From CAMFLJ01 sp963702555 (GTDB lineage: Bacteria > Actinomycetota > Acidimicrobiia > Acidimicrobiales > Acidimicrobilacustridaceae), in contig CAVPCW010000008.1 in assembly GCA_963702555.1 (NCBI GenBank), forward strand, positions 248,001 through 312,000: a stretch of DNA of 64,000 nucleotides, read 5' to 3'. The notes under the pieces were generated by a model. That model saw only the letters and a list, made by a program, of their open reading frames with translations, was not told the origin of the DNA and did no database searches. The position numbers and the translations under genes are program-made. The first letter of the stretch is position 1. The number at the start of each line of letters is the position of its first letter. Shown here one piece after another: positions 8,579 to 17,041 of the stretch.

Positions 8579-9990
8579 ATGGGGTACGAGCGACTGACCG
8601 TGGTCGATGCCTCGTTCCTGCACATCGAGACCGCGCACGAACCCCAGCACGTCGGTGCCCTCCTGTACCTCGACGCCGGTCCGCTGCGGGACGAGCAGGG
8701 ACGGGTGCGCCTCGACGAGCTCCGGGCGCTGGTCTCGGGACGGCTGCACGAGCTTCCCCGGCTGCGGCAGAAGGTCATGTTCGTACCCTTCGGAACGGGC
8801 CTGCCCATCTGGGTCGACGACGACTCGTTCGACATCGAGCGGCATGTGCGCCTCACGGCGGTGCCCCGTCCCGGGGACGACGCGCAGGTGTGGGAGCTGT
8901 TCAGCCGCATGCAGGCCCAGCCTCTCGACCGGGACCGTCCGCTGTGGGAGATGTGGTTCGTCGACGGCTGTCGAGGGCGATCAGCTGGGTCTGGTCCTCA
9001 AGTGCCACCACGCGATGGGCGACGGCGTCGCCAACGTCGACCTGCTCCTCGCGATCTGCGATCTCGGGCCCCGAGCCGGCCGAGGTCCCAGCCCACCCCG
9101 CCTTCCACCCTCGGCCCGCGCCCTCAGATCGCCGGCTGCTCATCGACAGCCTCGTCGGAGCGAGTGGTGCGCCCGGGCGAGGTCGTGAAGGCGTCGGTGG
9201 ACGCACTGCGCCATCCGCAGCGGGTGCGACGAGCGCTCGGCGACGTCGTGACCGCGGTGGGGGACCTGCTCGTGTCGACCCCGCCCGCTCCGTGGAACAC
9301 ACCGGTGGGAAGGCATCGGCGCTGGGTGAGCGCCGACGTCGACCTCGACGACGTGCGGGTGATCCGCCAGAGCGACGAACGTGACGGTGAACGACGTCGT
9401 CCTCGCGCTGTGCACCGGAGCGCTGCGCAGCTACCTCCACAGCGACGGGGAGACGGGTCGTGGGCGACACGCTCAAGGCGATGGTGCCGGTGTCCCGGCG
9501 CCGGCACGACGAGCACGGCGCGGTGATGGGCAACAGGGTGTCGCTCCTCATGGTCGAGCTCCCGATCGGCGAAGCCGACCCCGCGGTCCGCCTGCGCCGG
9601 ATCCACGAGCAGACGGTCGAGCTCAAGGCGTCCGGCCTCGCCGAGGGCGTCGAGGTCATGCTCGACGCCGCCGCCGGGTTCCCGATGCTGGCGGCTCGGT
9701 TCGCGCGGCTCATCAGCCACTCCGTGCCGATGAACCTGGTGATCACCAACATCCCAGGCCCCCGCACGCCTCTGTTCATCCGGGGCAGCGAGGTGCGCCG
9801 CGCCTACCCCTACGTCGAGGTGATCGACGACGAAGGGCTCACCATCGCGGTGACCTCGTACGCGAACCGGCTGTCGTTCGGTCTCACCGCCGATCGCGAC
9901 GTGATGCCCGACCTCCACCTCATCGCCGACGGCATCGTCGACGAGGTCGCCCGCCTGCTCGACTCGACGAGCGCGAGCGGCCACCGCTGA
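8579..9990 (+). pseudogene. wax ester synthase/DGAT, five frameshifts
   Basis: A bifunctional wax-ester synthase/acyl-CoA:diacylglycerol acyltransferase, which makes storage lipids. The start MGYERLTVVDASFLHIET, the catalytic HHAMGDG (near 9005), TVNDVVLAL and the PLFIRGSEV end region are all present, but in frames 2, 3, 1, 2, 3 and 1 in turn. Each break is repaired by removing one base: T near 8969, one C of a CCCC run near 9074, G near 9160, G near 9380, and G of a GGG run near 9457. No in-frame stop or lost motif otherwise appears, so sequencing error is as likely as a pseudogene. GGAGGG precedes the start. ATG 8579 chosen over GTG 8576. Confidence 0.8.
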
Positions 9991-10111
9991 GGGCGCTCGG
10001 CTGCCCGGGGACCTGACACCCAGCCGGCGGGCCCGGAAGGACTTTCGGAGGTGGTCGGGACCTCTGCGGGGCGGTACAAGGGGCGTAGACCCTGACAGAG
10101 GGAGTCGTCCC

Positions 10112-10615
10112 ATGCGCCACCGACCGCTTCTCGCGCTGGTCATCGTCCTCGCCGTCGTTCTCGGTGCTGTCGTCGGCCTCGGTGCGTGCTCGGATGATTC
10201 CTCGAGCGGGTCGTCGGCCACCACGGTCCCCGTGGTTGCCGACCCGAGCGCGACCGGTCGGGAGCTGGCCACCGAGTTCATGACCGTCCTCCAGCAAGGC
10301 GACCGGGACGGCCTCGCGGACCTCCTCGCCGACGGGTTCGTGATCCAACGGGCCGACGGCTCGACCGCCACGCGCGACGAGTACCTCGCCGCCCCCATCA
10401 CCGTGACCTCCTTCGAGCTGGGACCCGATGTCCTCGGCGTGCAGGACGGGGACGTCCTGGTGGTCCGGTGGTCGGTGGAGGCGGCCGAGGCCACCACCGG
10501 TGGTGTGCTCGGCGAGCAGCTCGCGCCGAGGTTGAGCACGTTCGTCTGGCGTGACGGCGAGTGGCGGATGGTCTCGCACGCCAACTTCAACCTGCCTGCC
10601 GCCTCCGAGAGCTGA
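10112..10615 (+). CDS. secreted lipoprotein, NTF2/SnoaL-like
   Basis: A 167-residue exported lipoprotein. The signal peptide MRHRPLLALVIVLAVVLGAVV is followed by the lipobox GLGAC, then a Ser/Thr linker. The rest (ATEFMTVLQQGDRDGLADLLADGF, DEYLAAPI, FVWRDGEWRMVSHANFN) has the helix-strand order and closing strand of the NTF2/DUF4440 cone fold, which binds small ligands or acts as a domain in varied enzymes. GAGGG lies upstream of the ATG. It follows the broken WS/DGAT gene after 121 bp. Two degenerate GGGAC-type half-sites (near 10038 and 10058) lie in its promoter region. Function unknown. Confidence 0.75.
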   Translation: MRHRPLLALVIVLAVVLGAVVGLGACSDDSSSGSSATTVPVVADPSATGRELATEFMTVLQQGDRDGLADLLADGFVIQRADGSTATRDEYLAAPITVTSFELGPDVLGVQDGDVLVVRWSVEAAEATTGGVLGEQLAPRLSTFVWRDGEWRMVSHANFNLPAASES

Positions 10616-10705
10616 CGCTCCGCAGTCGACACTCGGTGGACGGACTCGCGGTCGACGGAACGATCGTGGGCAGGCCCTCTCGAGAACATGTGACTACCCT
10701 CGGAC

Positions 10706-11629
10706 ATGACCGCATTCGAGATGGTACGTGTGGCGGCAGTCCAGGCGACGCCGGTGATCCTCGATGCCGACGCCACCATCGACAAGGCCATCGATCTCCT
10801 CGGTGAGGCGGCGGACGGCGGTGCGAGCCTGGTCGTGTTCCCGGAGTGCTTCGCCTCCCTCTACCCGAGCGGGGTGTGGGCGGCGCAGGCAGCGACCTGG
10901 ACCGAAGGGTGCGAGGAGCTCTGGGAACGGATGTGGGCGTCGAGCATCGACGTCGACGGGCCGTTGGTCGACCGACTGACCGCGGCGTGTGCGGCGCGCG
11001 GCGTTCATCTCGCGATCGGCATCAACGAGCGGGAGGACGACCGACCCGGATCGTTGTACAACACGCTCCTCGTCATCGGCGGCGAGGGGGTGCTGCACCG
11101 ACATCGGAAGCTGATGCCCACGATGCACGAGCGGGTGTTCCACGGGGTGGGCGCCGGCGACGACCTCGGCGTGGTCGAGCTTCCCGGAGGCGCCCGGGTG
11201 GGCGGACTCATCTGCTGGGAGAACCGGATGCCCCTGGCGCGATGGCGCGTCTACGAGGGCGGTCCGCAGATCTGGCTGGCACCGACCGCAGACGACAGCG
11301 ACGGCTGGATCGCGTCGATGCGGCACATCGCCATCGAGGCCGGGGCCTTCGTGGTGAGCGTGCCTCAGTTCATCCCCGCGAGCGCCTTCCCGGACGACTT
11401 CCCCTTGGCGTTGCCCGACGGCGTCGACGTCTTCGGTCGCGGGGGCGCGTGCATCGTGTCGCCCGATGGCGAGGTGATCGCCGGCCCCCTCTACGACGCA
11501 GAGGGGCTCGTCATCGCGGACTGCGACCTCCGCAGGGCGCTGCACGCCAAGCGCTACTTCGACGTCGTCGGGCACTACGGGCGGGCCGATGTGCTCAGCC
11601 CCGCCCATCCGGACCATCCCAGCGGTTGA
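10706..11629 (+). CDS. nitrilase-superfamily carbon-nitrogen hydrolase
   Basis: A 307-residue nitrilase-family hydrolase acting on nitriles or amides. The Glu-Lys-Cys triad is visible as Glu47 in FPECF, Lys in HRKLMPTMHER (about 133) and Cys in LICWEN (about 168). The HERVFHG and RHIAIEAGAFVV segments are typical of the branch 1 nitrilases (aliphatic or aryl nitrilases and cyanide-type enzymes). The ATG follows a TACCCT box by only 5 nt, so the message is probably leaderless; an in-frame ATG 15 nt later is possible. Substrate not determinable. Confidence 0.9.
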   Translation: MTAFEMVRVAAVQATPVILDADATIDKAIDLLGEAADGGASLVVFPECFASLYPSGVWAAQAATWTEGCEELWERMWASSIDVDGPLVDRLTAACAARGVHLAIGINEREDDRPGSLYNTLLVIGGEGVLHRHRKLMPTMHERVFHGVGAGDDLGVVELPGGARVGGLICWENRMPLARWRVYEGGPQIWLAPTADDSDGWIASMRHIAIEAGAFVVSVPQFIPASAFPDDFPLALPDGVDVFGRGGACIVSPDGEVIAGPLYDAEGLVIADCDLRRALHAKRYFDVVGHYGRADVLSPAHPDHPSG

Positions 11630-11692
11630 GCGCGTTCCCCGGGGCGGGGGATGGCTGATCTCGCCGACCCGGTCGGATCCCTGACCGCCGGC

Positions 11693-13090
11693 TCACGCGG
11701 CGCCGGTCGGCACCTTCGCCCGGCCCTTCGCGCCGCCGACGGCGAGGACCTCGTCGAAGCCGATCCGCAGGCAGTCCATCATCACCTCGGGCTCGGGCAC
11801 GGCCTTGGTGTCGATGTTGACGCCCACGAGGCAGCGGCCCCGGTACGTCATCAACGTGAGGTTCAACGCGGCGCCGATCGTCGGTCCGAAGCCGTAGAAG
11901 CGCTTCACCTTCGCGCCCGTGAGGTAGAGCGGCACCGCGATGCCGGGGACGTTGCTGGCGACGAAGTCGATGTGCTCGAGCATCCCGCCGATGACCGCCC
12001 GCGGCAGCAGGTTCAAGGTGCCGGCGATGGCGTTGGTGAACGGCAACGAGCGGTCGGTCTTGACCAGCTCGCAGCGCAGGTGGGTCTCGGCCATCCGCTC
12101 CCGCGGATCGACGATGTCGACGGCGAGCCTGAACCGCATGAGCGTGATGCGGTTGCCGCCGATCGGGTCGTCGGTCTGTCGGATCGAGATGGGCATGGTG
12201 ACGCGCAGCTCCTCCACGTCCGCCTCGTGGCGCTCGTGGTAGTGCCGAAGCCCGGCCGTGACCCCGGCGAGGAAGGCGTCGTTGTGGGTGACGCCGGCGG
12301 CGTGCGCCGCGTCCAGCATCCCCCGCAGCGGGAACTCGACCACCCCGTAGTGCCAGGCGGGGTGGCGCCCGACCATCACCGGCGACAGCGTCTCGGACAC
12401 CGGTGCCACGAACCGGGCGATCGACTGGGCGGTCGCGACACCTTCGGCGAGGGAGTCCCCGGGGTGCTGCACGAACTGCGTCACGTCGCTCACGACCGAG
12501 CTGATGCGGTCCTTCGAGAAGTCACGGATCTGTGACAACCGGTGACCGATCGCGTCGCGCGCCAGGTCGACGCCGCCGAGCAGCTCGCCGACCGGGGCAT
12601 CGGGCATCGGACCGAGGTCACCAGAGTCGGGAACGACGTCGAAGAGCAGCCGCGCCAGGTCGACGCCGCCGACGCCGTCGGTCAGCGAATGGTGGACCTT
12701 CATCACGAGGCCGGTCTGGCCACCTTCCATGCCCTCGATGAACGTGAACTCCCAGAGCGGGCGGCTCCGGTCGAAGCCCGCCATTCCCGTCTTGCGGGCG
12801 AACTCGAGCACCGTCGCCAGGTTCTTCGGGGGCGCCGCCTCGAACCGGCGGACGTGCCACGAGATGTCGAAGTCGGGATCGACCACCCAGCGGGGTGTCG
12901 CCAACCGCAGCGGGGGCGTCACCACCTTGTGCCGGAACCCCGGGACCAGTCGGGTGGCCCGCTCGAGCCGCTCCGGCAGAAGGCCCCAGTCAGGGCTGCC
13001 CTTCAGAAGCACCACGCACACCACGGTCGAGCGCAGCAGGGGGTCCTTCTCCATGTACCAGGAGAACGCGTCGCTGTCGCGCATGTACAT
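11693..13090 (-). CDS. wax ester synthase/diacylglycerol acyltransferase
   Basis: A complete 465-residue WS/DGAT that esterifies acyl-CoA with diacylglycerol or long-chain alcohols, at the inner face of the membrane or lipid-body surface. The catalytic motif is HHSLTDG (about 133-139), preceded by PLWEFTFIEGMEGGQTGLVMKV. The second conserved block NDAFLAGV and the C-terminal SNVPG are in place. The start is ATG 13090 with GAAGGGGG upstream; MYMRDSDAFSWYME is typical. It is the intact counterpart of the broken copy at 8579. A GACCTTCGCCCC element about 50 bp upstream resembles the DosR-like sites. Confidence 0.93.
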   Translation of the reverse strand: MYMRDSDAFSWYMEKDPLLRSTVVCVVLLKGSPDWGLLPERLERATRLVPGFRHKVVTPPLRLATPRWVVDPDFDISWHVRRFEAAPPKNLATVLEFARKTGMAGFDRSRPLWEFTFIEGMEGGQTGLVMKVHHSLTDGVGGVDLARLLFDVVPDSGDLGPMPDAPVGELLGGVDLARDAIGHRLSQIRDFSKDRISSVVSDVTQFVQHPGDSLAEGVATAQSIARFVAPVSETLSPVMVGRHPAWHYGVVEFPLRGMLDAAHAAGVTHNDAFLAGVTAGLRHYHERHEADVEELRVTMPISIRQTDDPIGGNRITLMRFRLAVDIVDPRERMAETHLRCELVKTDRSLPFTNAIAGTLNLLPRAVIGGMLEHIDFVASNVPGIAVPLYLTGAKVKRFYGFGPTIGAALNLTLMTYRGRCLVGVNIDTKAVPEPEVMMDCLRIGFDEVLAVGGAKGRAKVPTGAA

Positions 13091-13224
13091 CGGGAGCCCC
13101 CTTCGTCGTTCGAAGCGTCCACCTCGGCGCGGAGATCAGGTAGGGGCGAAGGTCGGTGATGCCGAACGACCCGGCCGCCTAGTTTTCCGGGGCGGCCGAG
13201 GGGGCCGTGCATCCGGAGGGGACG

Positions 13225-14625
13225 ATGCCTGAGAGCGGAGTTGATCTGGCCGAGCGGTTGGCCGAGGTCGTGGGCGCGGCGAACGTGCGCTCCGGCGCCG
13301 ACGCCGGCGACGACTACACCCACGACGAGGCCCTCACCGCCACGCCCACGACCGCGGCGTGGGTGGTGTGCCCCGGCTCCACCGCCGAGGTCGCCGCCCT
13401 CCTCGCCCTGGCCGACAGCATCGGCATGCCCGTCACCGCCCGGGGGAGTGGCACCGGCCTGTCGGGTGCGGCCGTCCCCGTCGCCGGCGGGCTGCTCATC
13501 TCGTTCGAGCGGATGAACCGCGTGCTCGAGATCGACACCGAGAACCACGTCGCCGTCGTGCAGCCCGGCGTCACCCTCGCCGAGCTCGACGAGGTCACCG
13601 CCGCCCACGGGCTCGTCTACCCCGTCTTCCCCGGCGAGTACACCGCCAGCCTCGGCGGCAACGTGGCCACCAACGCCGGGGGCATGCGGGCCGTGAAGTA
13701 CGGCGTCACCCGCCACCAGGTGCTCGGGCTCGAGGTCGTGCTGCCGTCGGGCGAGGTGCTGCGCACCGGCGGCCGGTTCGTGAAGGCCACCAGCGGCTAC
13801 GACCTCACCCAGCTCGTCATCGGGTCGGAGGGCACGCTCGCCCTCGTCACCGAGGCCACCCTGCGGCTCTACCCCCGCCCCGCCCACGGTGTCACCGTGC
13901 TGGCCCCGTTCGCCACCCTCGACGAGGTCACCCACGCGGTGCCCCGCATCGTCGACTCCGGCGTCGGCCCGCTCATCCTCGAGTACCTCGACCTCATCAC
14001 CATGGACGCGGCCACGGCCAACGTCGGGCTCGACCTCGGCATCCCCGAGGAGGTGCGCGCCACCGCCCTCGCCTACCTCGTCGTGTGCCTCGAGGGAGAC
14101 AAGGTCGACCGCCTCGACGAGGACACCGAGGAGCTCGGCGCCCTGCTCGGCGAGCTCGGCGCCATCGACGTCTACGTGCTGCCCTCCCACGCCGCGGGCC
14201 AGCTCATCGAGGCCCGGGAGAAGGCGTTCTGGGTGGCCAAGGCCGCCGGCGCCGACGACATCGTCGACGTGGTCGTGCCCCGCGCCTCGATCCCCACCTA
14301 CATGGAGTCGGTGTCGGAGCTCGCCGCCGAGACCGGCTCGTGGATCACCGGCTGCGGCCACGTCGGCGACGGCAACGTGCACCTCTCGGTCTTCCAGCCC
14401 GACCCCGAGGTGCGCTCGCAGGTGCTGCACCGGTTGTTCGGGCTCGGCATCGGCCTCGGCGGCGCCATCTCCGGCGAGCACGGGATCGGCACCGAGAAGC
14501 GCCAGCACTTCCTCGAGCTCGAGGACCCGGCCAAGGTCGCGGTGATGCGCCGCATCAAGGCCGCCTTCGACCCCAACGGCATCCTCAACCCCGGCACCAT
14601 CTTCGACGAGCAGGAGACCCCGTGA
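13225..14625 (+). CDS. FAD-linked oxidase (GlcD/D-lactate dehydrogenase family)
   Basis: A 466-residue flavoprotein of the VAO/PCMH superfamily that oxidises a 2-hydroxyacid such as glycolate or D-lactate to the 2-oxoacid. The FAD-binding segment shows VTARGSGTGLSGAAVP (about 73-88), VQPGVTLAEL, and GEYTASLGGNVATNAGG. The C-terminal half has GHVGDGNVH and ends ISGEHGIGTEKR, the usual signature. ATG 13225 is preferred to GTG 13207 because GGAGGGG lies 4 nt upstream. Its stop overlaps the start of the ThDP enzyme by 4 nt (GTGA), so the two are co-translated and probably act in sequence. Confidence 0.93.
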   Translation: MPESGVDLAERLAEVVGAANVRSGADAGDDYTHDEALTATPTTAAWVVCPGSTAEVAALLALADSIGMPVTARGSGTGLSGAAVPVAGGLLISFERMNRVLEIDTENHVAVVQPGVTLAELDEVTAAHGLVYPVFPGEYTASLGGNVATNAGGMRAVKYGVTRHQVLGLEVVLPSGEVLRTGGRFVKATSGYDLTQLVIGSEGTLALVTEATLRLYPRPAHGVTVLAPFATLDEVTHAVPRIVDSGVGPLILEYLDLITMDAATANVGLDLGIPEEVRATALAYLVVCLEGDKVDRLDEDTEELGALLGELGAIDVYVLPSHAAGQLIEAREKAFWVAKAAGADDIVDVVVPRASIPTYMESVSELAAETGSWITGCGHVGDGNVHLSVFQPDPEVRSQVLHRLFGLGIGLGGAISGEHGIGTEKRQHFLELEDPAKVAVMRRIKAAFDPNGILNPGTIFDEQETP

Positions 14626-16180
14626 ACGGCGCCCAGGCCCTCATCCGCACCCTCGTCGCCTCCGAGGTCGACGTGTGCTTCGCCAACCCCGGCACCTCCG
14701 AGATGCACTTCGTCGCCGCCCTCGACGACGTGCCCGAGATGCGCTGCATCCTCGCCCTGTTCGAAGGCGTCGCCACCGGCGCGGCCGACGGCTACGGCCG
14801 CATGGCCGAGCGCCCGGCGGCCACCCTGCTCCACCTCGGCTCGGGGCTCGGCAACGGGCTGGCCAACCTCCACAACGCCCGGCGGGCCTTCACCCCGGTC
14901 GTGAACATCGTCGGGGACCACGCCACCTACCACAAGCAGTACGACGCGCCCGCTGGACTCCGACATCGAGACCGTCGCCCGCAACGTGTCGGGCTGGCTG
15001 CGCACGACGACCACTACAGAGGCGCTCGCCGGTGACGCCGCGGAGGCCGTGGCCGCCGCCCGCTCGCCCCGCGGCTGCGTCGCCACGCTGATCCTCCCCG
15101 CCGACGTGTCGTGGACCGAGGGCGCCGACGCCGGCCCCGCCCGTCTCGCCCGCGGCGCCGACCGCCGTCGACGCCGACGTCGTGCGCTCGGTGGCCGCCG
15201 CCCTGCGCTCCGGTGAGAAGGCCGCGCTCTTCCTCGGCGGCCGGGCGATGCGGGAGGCCGGGCTGGTCGCCGCCGCCCGGGTTGCGTCGGCGACGGGCGC
15301 GGCGATGCTCGGCGAGACCTTCCCCGCCCGCCTCGAGCGCGGCGCCGGGCTGCCCGCCGTCGACCGCCTCAGCTACCTCGCCGAGTTCGCCGCCATGCAG
15401 CTCGACGGCATCCGCCACCTCGTGCTGGTCGACGCCAAGGCGCCCGTCTCGTTCTTCGCCTACCCGGGCAAGGCCAGCGACCTCGTGCCCGAGGGGTGCA
15501 CGGTCCACGTGCTGGCCACCGGCACCGACGACCCGGTCGCCGCCCTCGACGCGCTCGTCGCCGAGCTCGGTGCCGCCGACGCGCCCGTCGCCCTCGCGGA
15601 GCCCGCCCGGCCCGACCGGCCGACCGGGCCCCTCGACGCCGCCGGCCTCGCCAACGCCATCGGCGCGCTGCTGCCCGAAAGCGCCATCGTCGTCGACGAG
15701 GGCAACACCGCCGGGCTGTTCACCTCCGGCGCCACCGCCGGCTGCCCCCGCCACGACTGGCTCACCCTCACCGGCGGCGCCATCGGCATCGGCCTCCCCG
15801 TCGCCACCGGCGCGGCCGTGGCCTGCCCCGACCGGCCCGTGCTCTCGATCGAGGCCGACGGCAGCTCGATGTACACGATCCAGTCGCTGTGGACCCAGGC
15901 CCGCGAAGGCCTCGACGTCACCACCATCGTGCTCAACAACCGCTCGTACGCCGTGCTCGACATGGAGCTGCAGCGGGTCGGCGCCGAGGCCGGCGGCCCG
16001 AGGGCCAGCGCCATGCTCGACCTCTCCGAGCCGCCCATCGACTTCTGCGCCCTGGCCCAGGGCCTCGGCGTGCCCGCCGCCCGGGCGACCACCGGCGAGG
16101 AGCTCGTCGCCCACCTCGAGCGCGCCTTCGCCGAGCCCGGCCCCCACCTCATCGAGGCCGTCCTCCCCAGCCGCCTCTGA
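14622..16180 (+). pseudogene. ThDP-dependent enzyme (acetolactate synthase/2-oxoacid decarboxylase type), two frameshifts
   Basis: A thiamine-diphosphate enzyme of about 518 residues. The N-terminal Pyr domain starts VNGAQALIRTLVASEVDVCF and carries the Glu of LFEGVATGAADGYGR. The middle domain and the PP domain follow, with the ThDP/Mg motif EADGSSMYTIQSLW (near 15860) and NNRSYAVLDME. The frame changes twice, at a CCC run 14949-14951 and another at 15140-15142. Removing one C at each restores a single frame. The GTG start overlaps the oxidase stop, suggesting the pair converts a 2-hydroxyacid to the 2-oxoacid and then to an aldehyde. Acetolactate synthesis is less likely, since the regulatory subunit gene is absent. 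Confidence 0.8.
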
Positions 16181-16224
16181 CGTCGACCCAAGGCGTGTGG
16201 AGATCCGGAGGGCGACCGTCCGCG

Positions 16225-16242
16225 TATACCCCGGCGGGTATA
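16225..16242. promoter_or_regulatory. CsoR/CstR-like operator
   Basis: TATACCC-cggc-GGGTATA is a perfect 7-bp inverted repeat ending 10 bp before the MerE-like gene. It matches the ATACCC...GGGTAT form bound by CsoR/CstR/RcnR-type metal or sulfide sensors. A TATGTT -10-like box (16241-16246) overlaps its right arm and lies 6 nt from the GTG. No CsoR gene is in the window, so the regulator would act in trans. Confidence 0.65.
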
Positions 16243-16252
16243 TGTTGAGCAG

Positions 16253-16570
16253 GTGACTCCAGCGATCACACCTCCCATCGACGGTCCTGCCGACCCACGC
16301 GGGGTGCAACTCGTCGCCCGCCGCCTCGAAGGAAGGGGACGGTTGTGGCTGCTGTGGTCATTCCTCCTGTGCCCCTGCCACCTCCCGCTGTCGCTGGGGG
16401 TGCTCGGCGCCGTCCTGGCCGGAACGTCAGCCGGCGCCGTGCTCCGTGATCACATGTGGGTCGCCGGCACGCTGCTCACGGTGACGTGGCTCGCCGGCAC
16501 CGGTTACGGGCTCCATCTCATCCGCCAGGCCCAACGGGCCGGCGGTGCGTGCCCGATCCGATCGCGCTGA
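16253..16570 (+). CDS. merE: MerE-like small membrane protein
   Basis: A 105-residue two-helix membrane protein. The first helix contains CPCHLPLSLGVLGAVLAGTSAG, which closely follows the CPCHLP...LAGTTAG signature of MerE, the broad mercury/methylmercury uptake protein of mer operons. The second helix is VAGTLLTVTWLAGTGYGLHLI. There is an N-terminal extension of about 35 residues compared with classical MerE. No merA, merR or merT is nearby. The operator just upstream is of CsoR/CstR type, so the true substrate may be copper, a thiol-reactive metal, or a sulfur species. The GTG start seems leaderless. Confidence 0.7.
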   Translation: MTPAITPPIDGPADPRGVQLVARRLEGRGRLWLLWSFLLCPCHLPLSLGVLGAVLAGTSAGAVLRDHMWVAGTLLTVTWLAGTGYGLHLIRQAQRAGGACPIRSR

Positions 16571-16592
16571 CCGGCACGACTGCGACCGGCGT

Positions 16593-16640
16593 GACCGGTT
16601 GCCGGGAGTGACTCGGGAGCGCACTCCTGGCAACGGGTCC
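16593..16640 (+). repeat. intergenic hairpin repeat, copy A
   Basis: A near-perfect stem with left arm CCGGTTGCCGGGAGTG and right arm CACTCCTGGCAACGGG, including one G-T pair and one mismatch, and an 11-nt loop. Two further copies lie at 24426-24537. It sits between the MerE-like gene and the DUF1622 gene and may act as a terminator or be a REP/MITE-like element. Confidence 0.7.
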
Positions 16641-16675
16641 GGCCTGAGCAACCCGGCTGAGGGTTACGTTCTGGC

Positions 16676-17041
16676 ATGAGTTACGACGAGTTCATCAACG
16701 ACGTCGTCAAGGTGGTCGAGGCGGCGGGTGCGGCGATCATGGTTCTCGGCGGGCTCGGCGCCCTCGTGGTCGCGGCCGTCGCCGTCACCAAGCCCGAGAC
16801 CAGGGGCGACGCCTACCCCCAGCTGCGTCGCAACCTCGGGCGGGCGATCCTGCTCGGCCTCGAGGTGCTGATCATCGGCGACATCGTGCGCACGATCATC
16901 GTCGACCCCACCTTCGAGAGCGTCGCCGTGCTCGGCCTCATCGTCGTCATCCGGATCATCCTGAGCTTCTCGCTCGAGATCGAGATGGACGGCACCTGGC
17001 CCTGGAGCCGCTGGCGCAAGGACTCCACCACCCCCTCCTGA
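16676..17041 (+). CDS. DUF1622 membrane protein
   Basis: A 121-residue integral membrane protein of the DUF1622 family, with three predicted helices: AAGAAIMVLGGLGALVVAAVAV, AILLGLEVLIIGDIVRTII and VAVLGLIVVIRIILSFSLEIEM. The family is conserved in many bacteria but has no known function. The ATG follows TACGTT by 5 nt, so the message is probably leaderless. Its 3' part overlaps the antisense end of the zinc-ribbon membrane protein gene if the latter is read literally. Confidence 0.85.
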   Translation: MSYDEFINDVVKVVEAAGAAIMVLGGLGALVVAAVAVTKPETRGDAYPQLRRNLGRAILLGLEVLIIGDIVRTIIVDPTFESVAVLGLIVVIRIILSFSLEIEMDGTWPWSRWRKDSTTPS

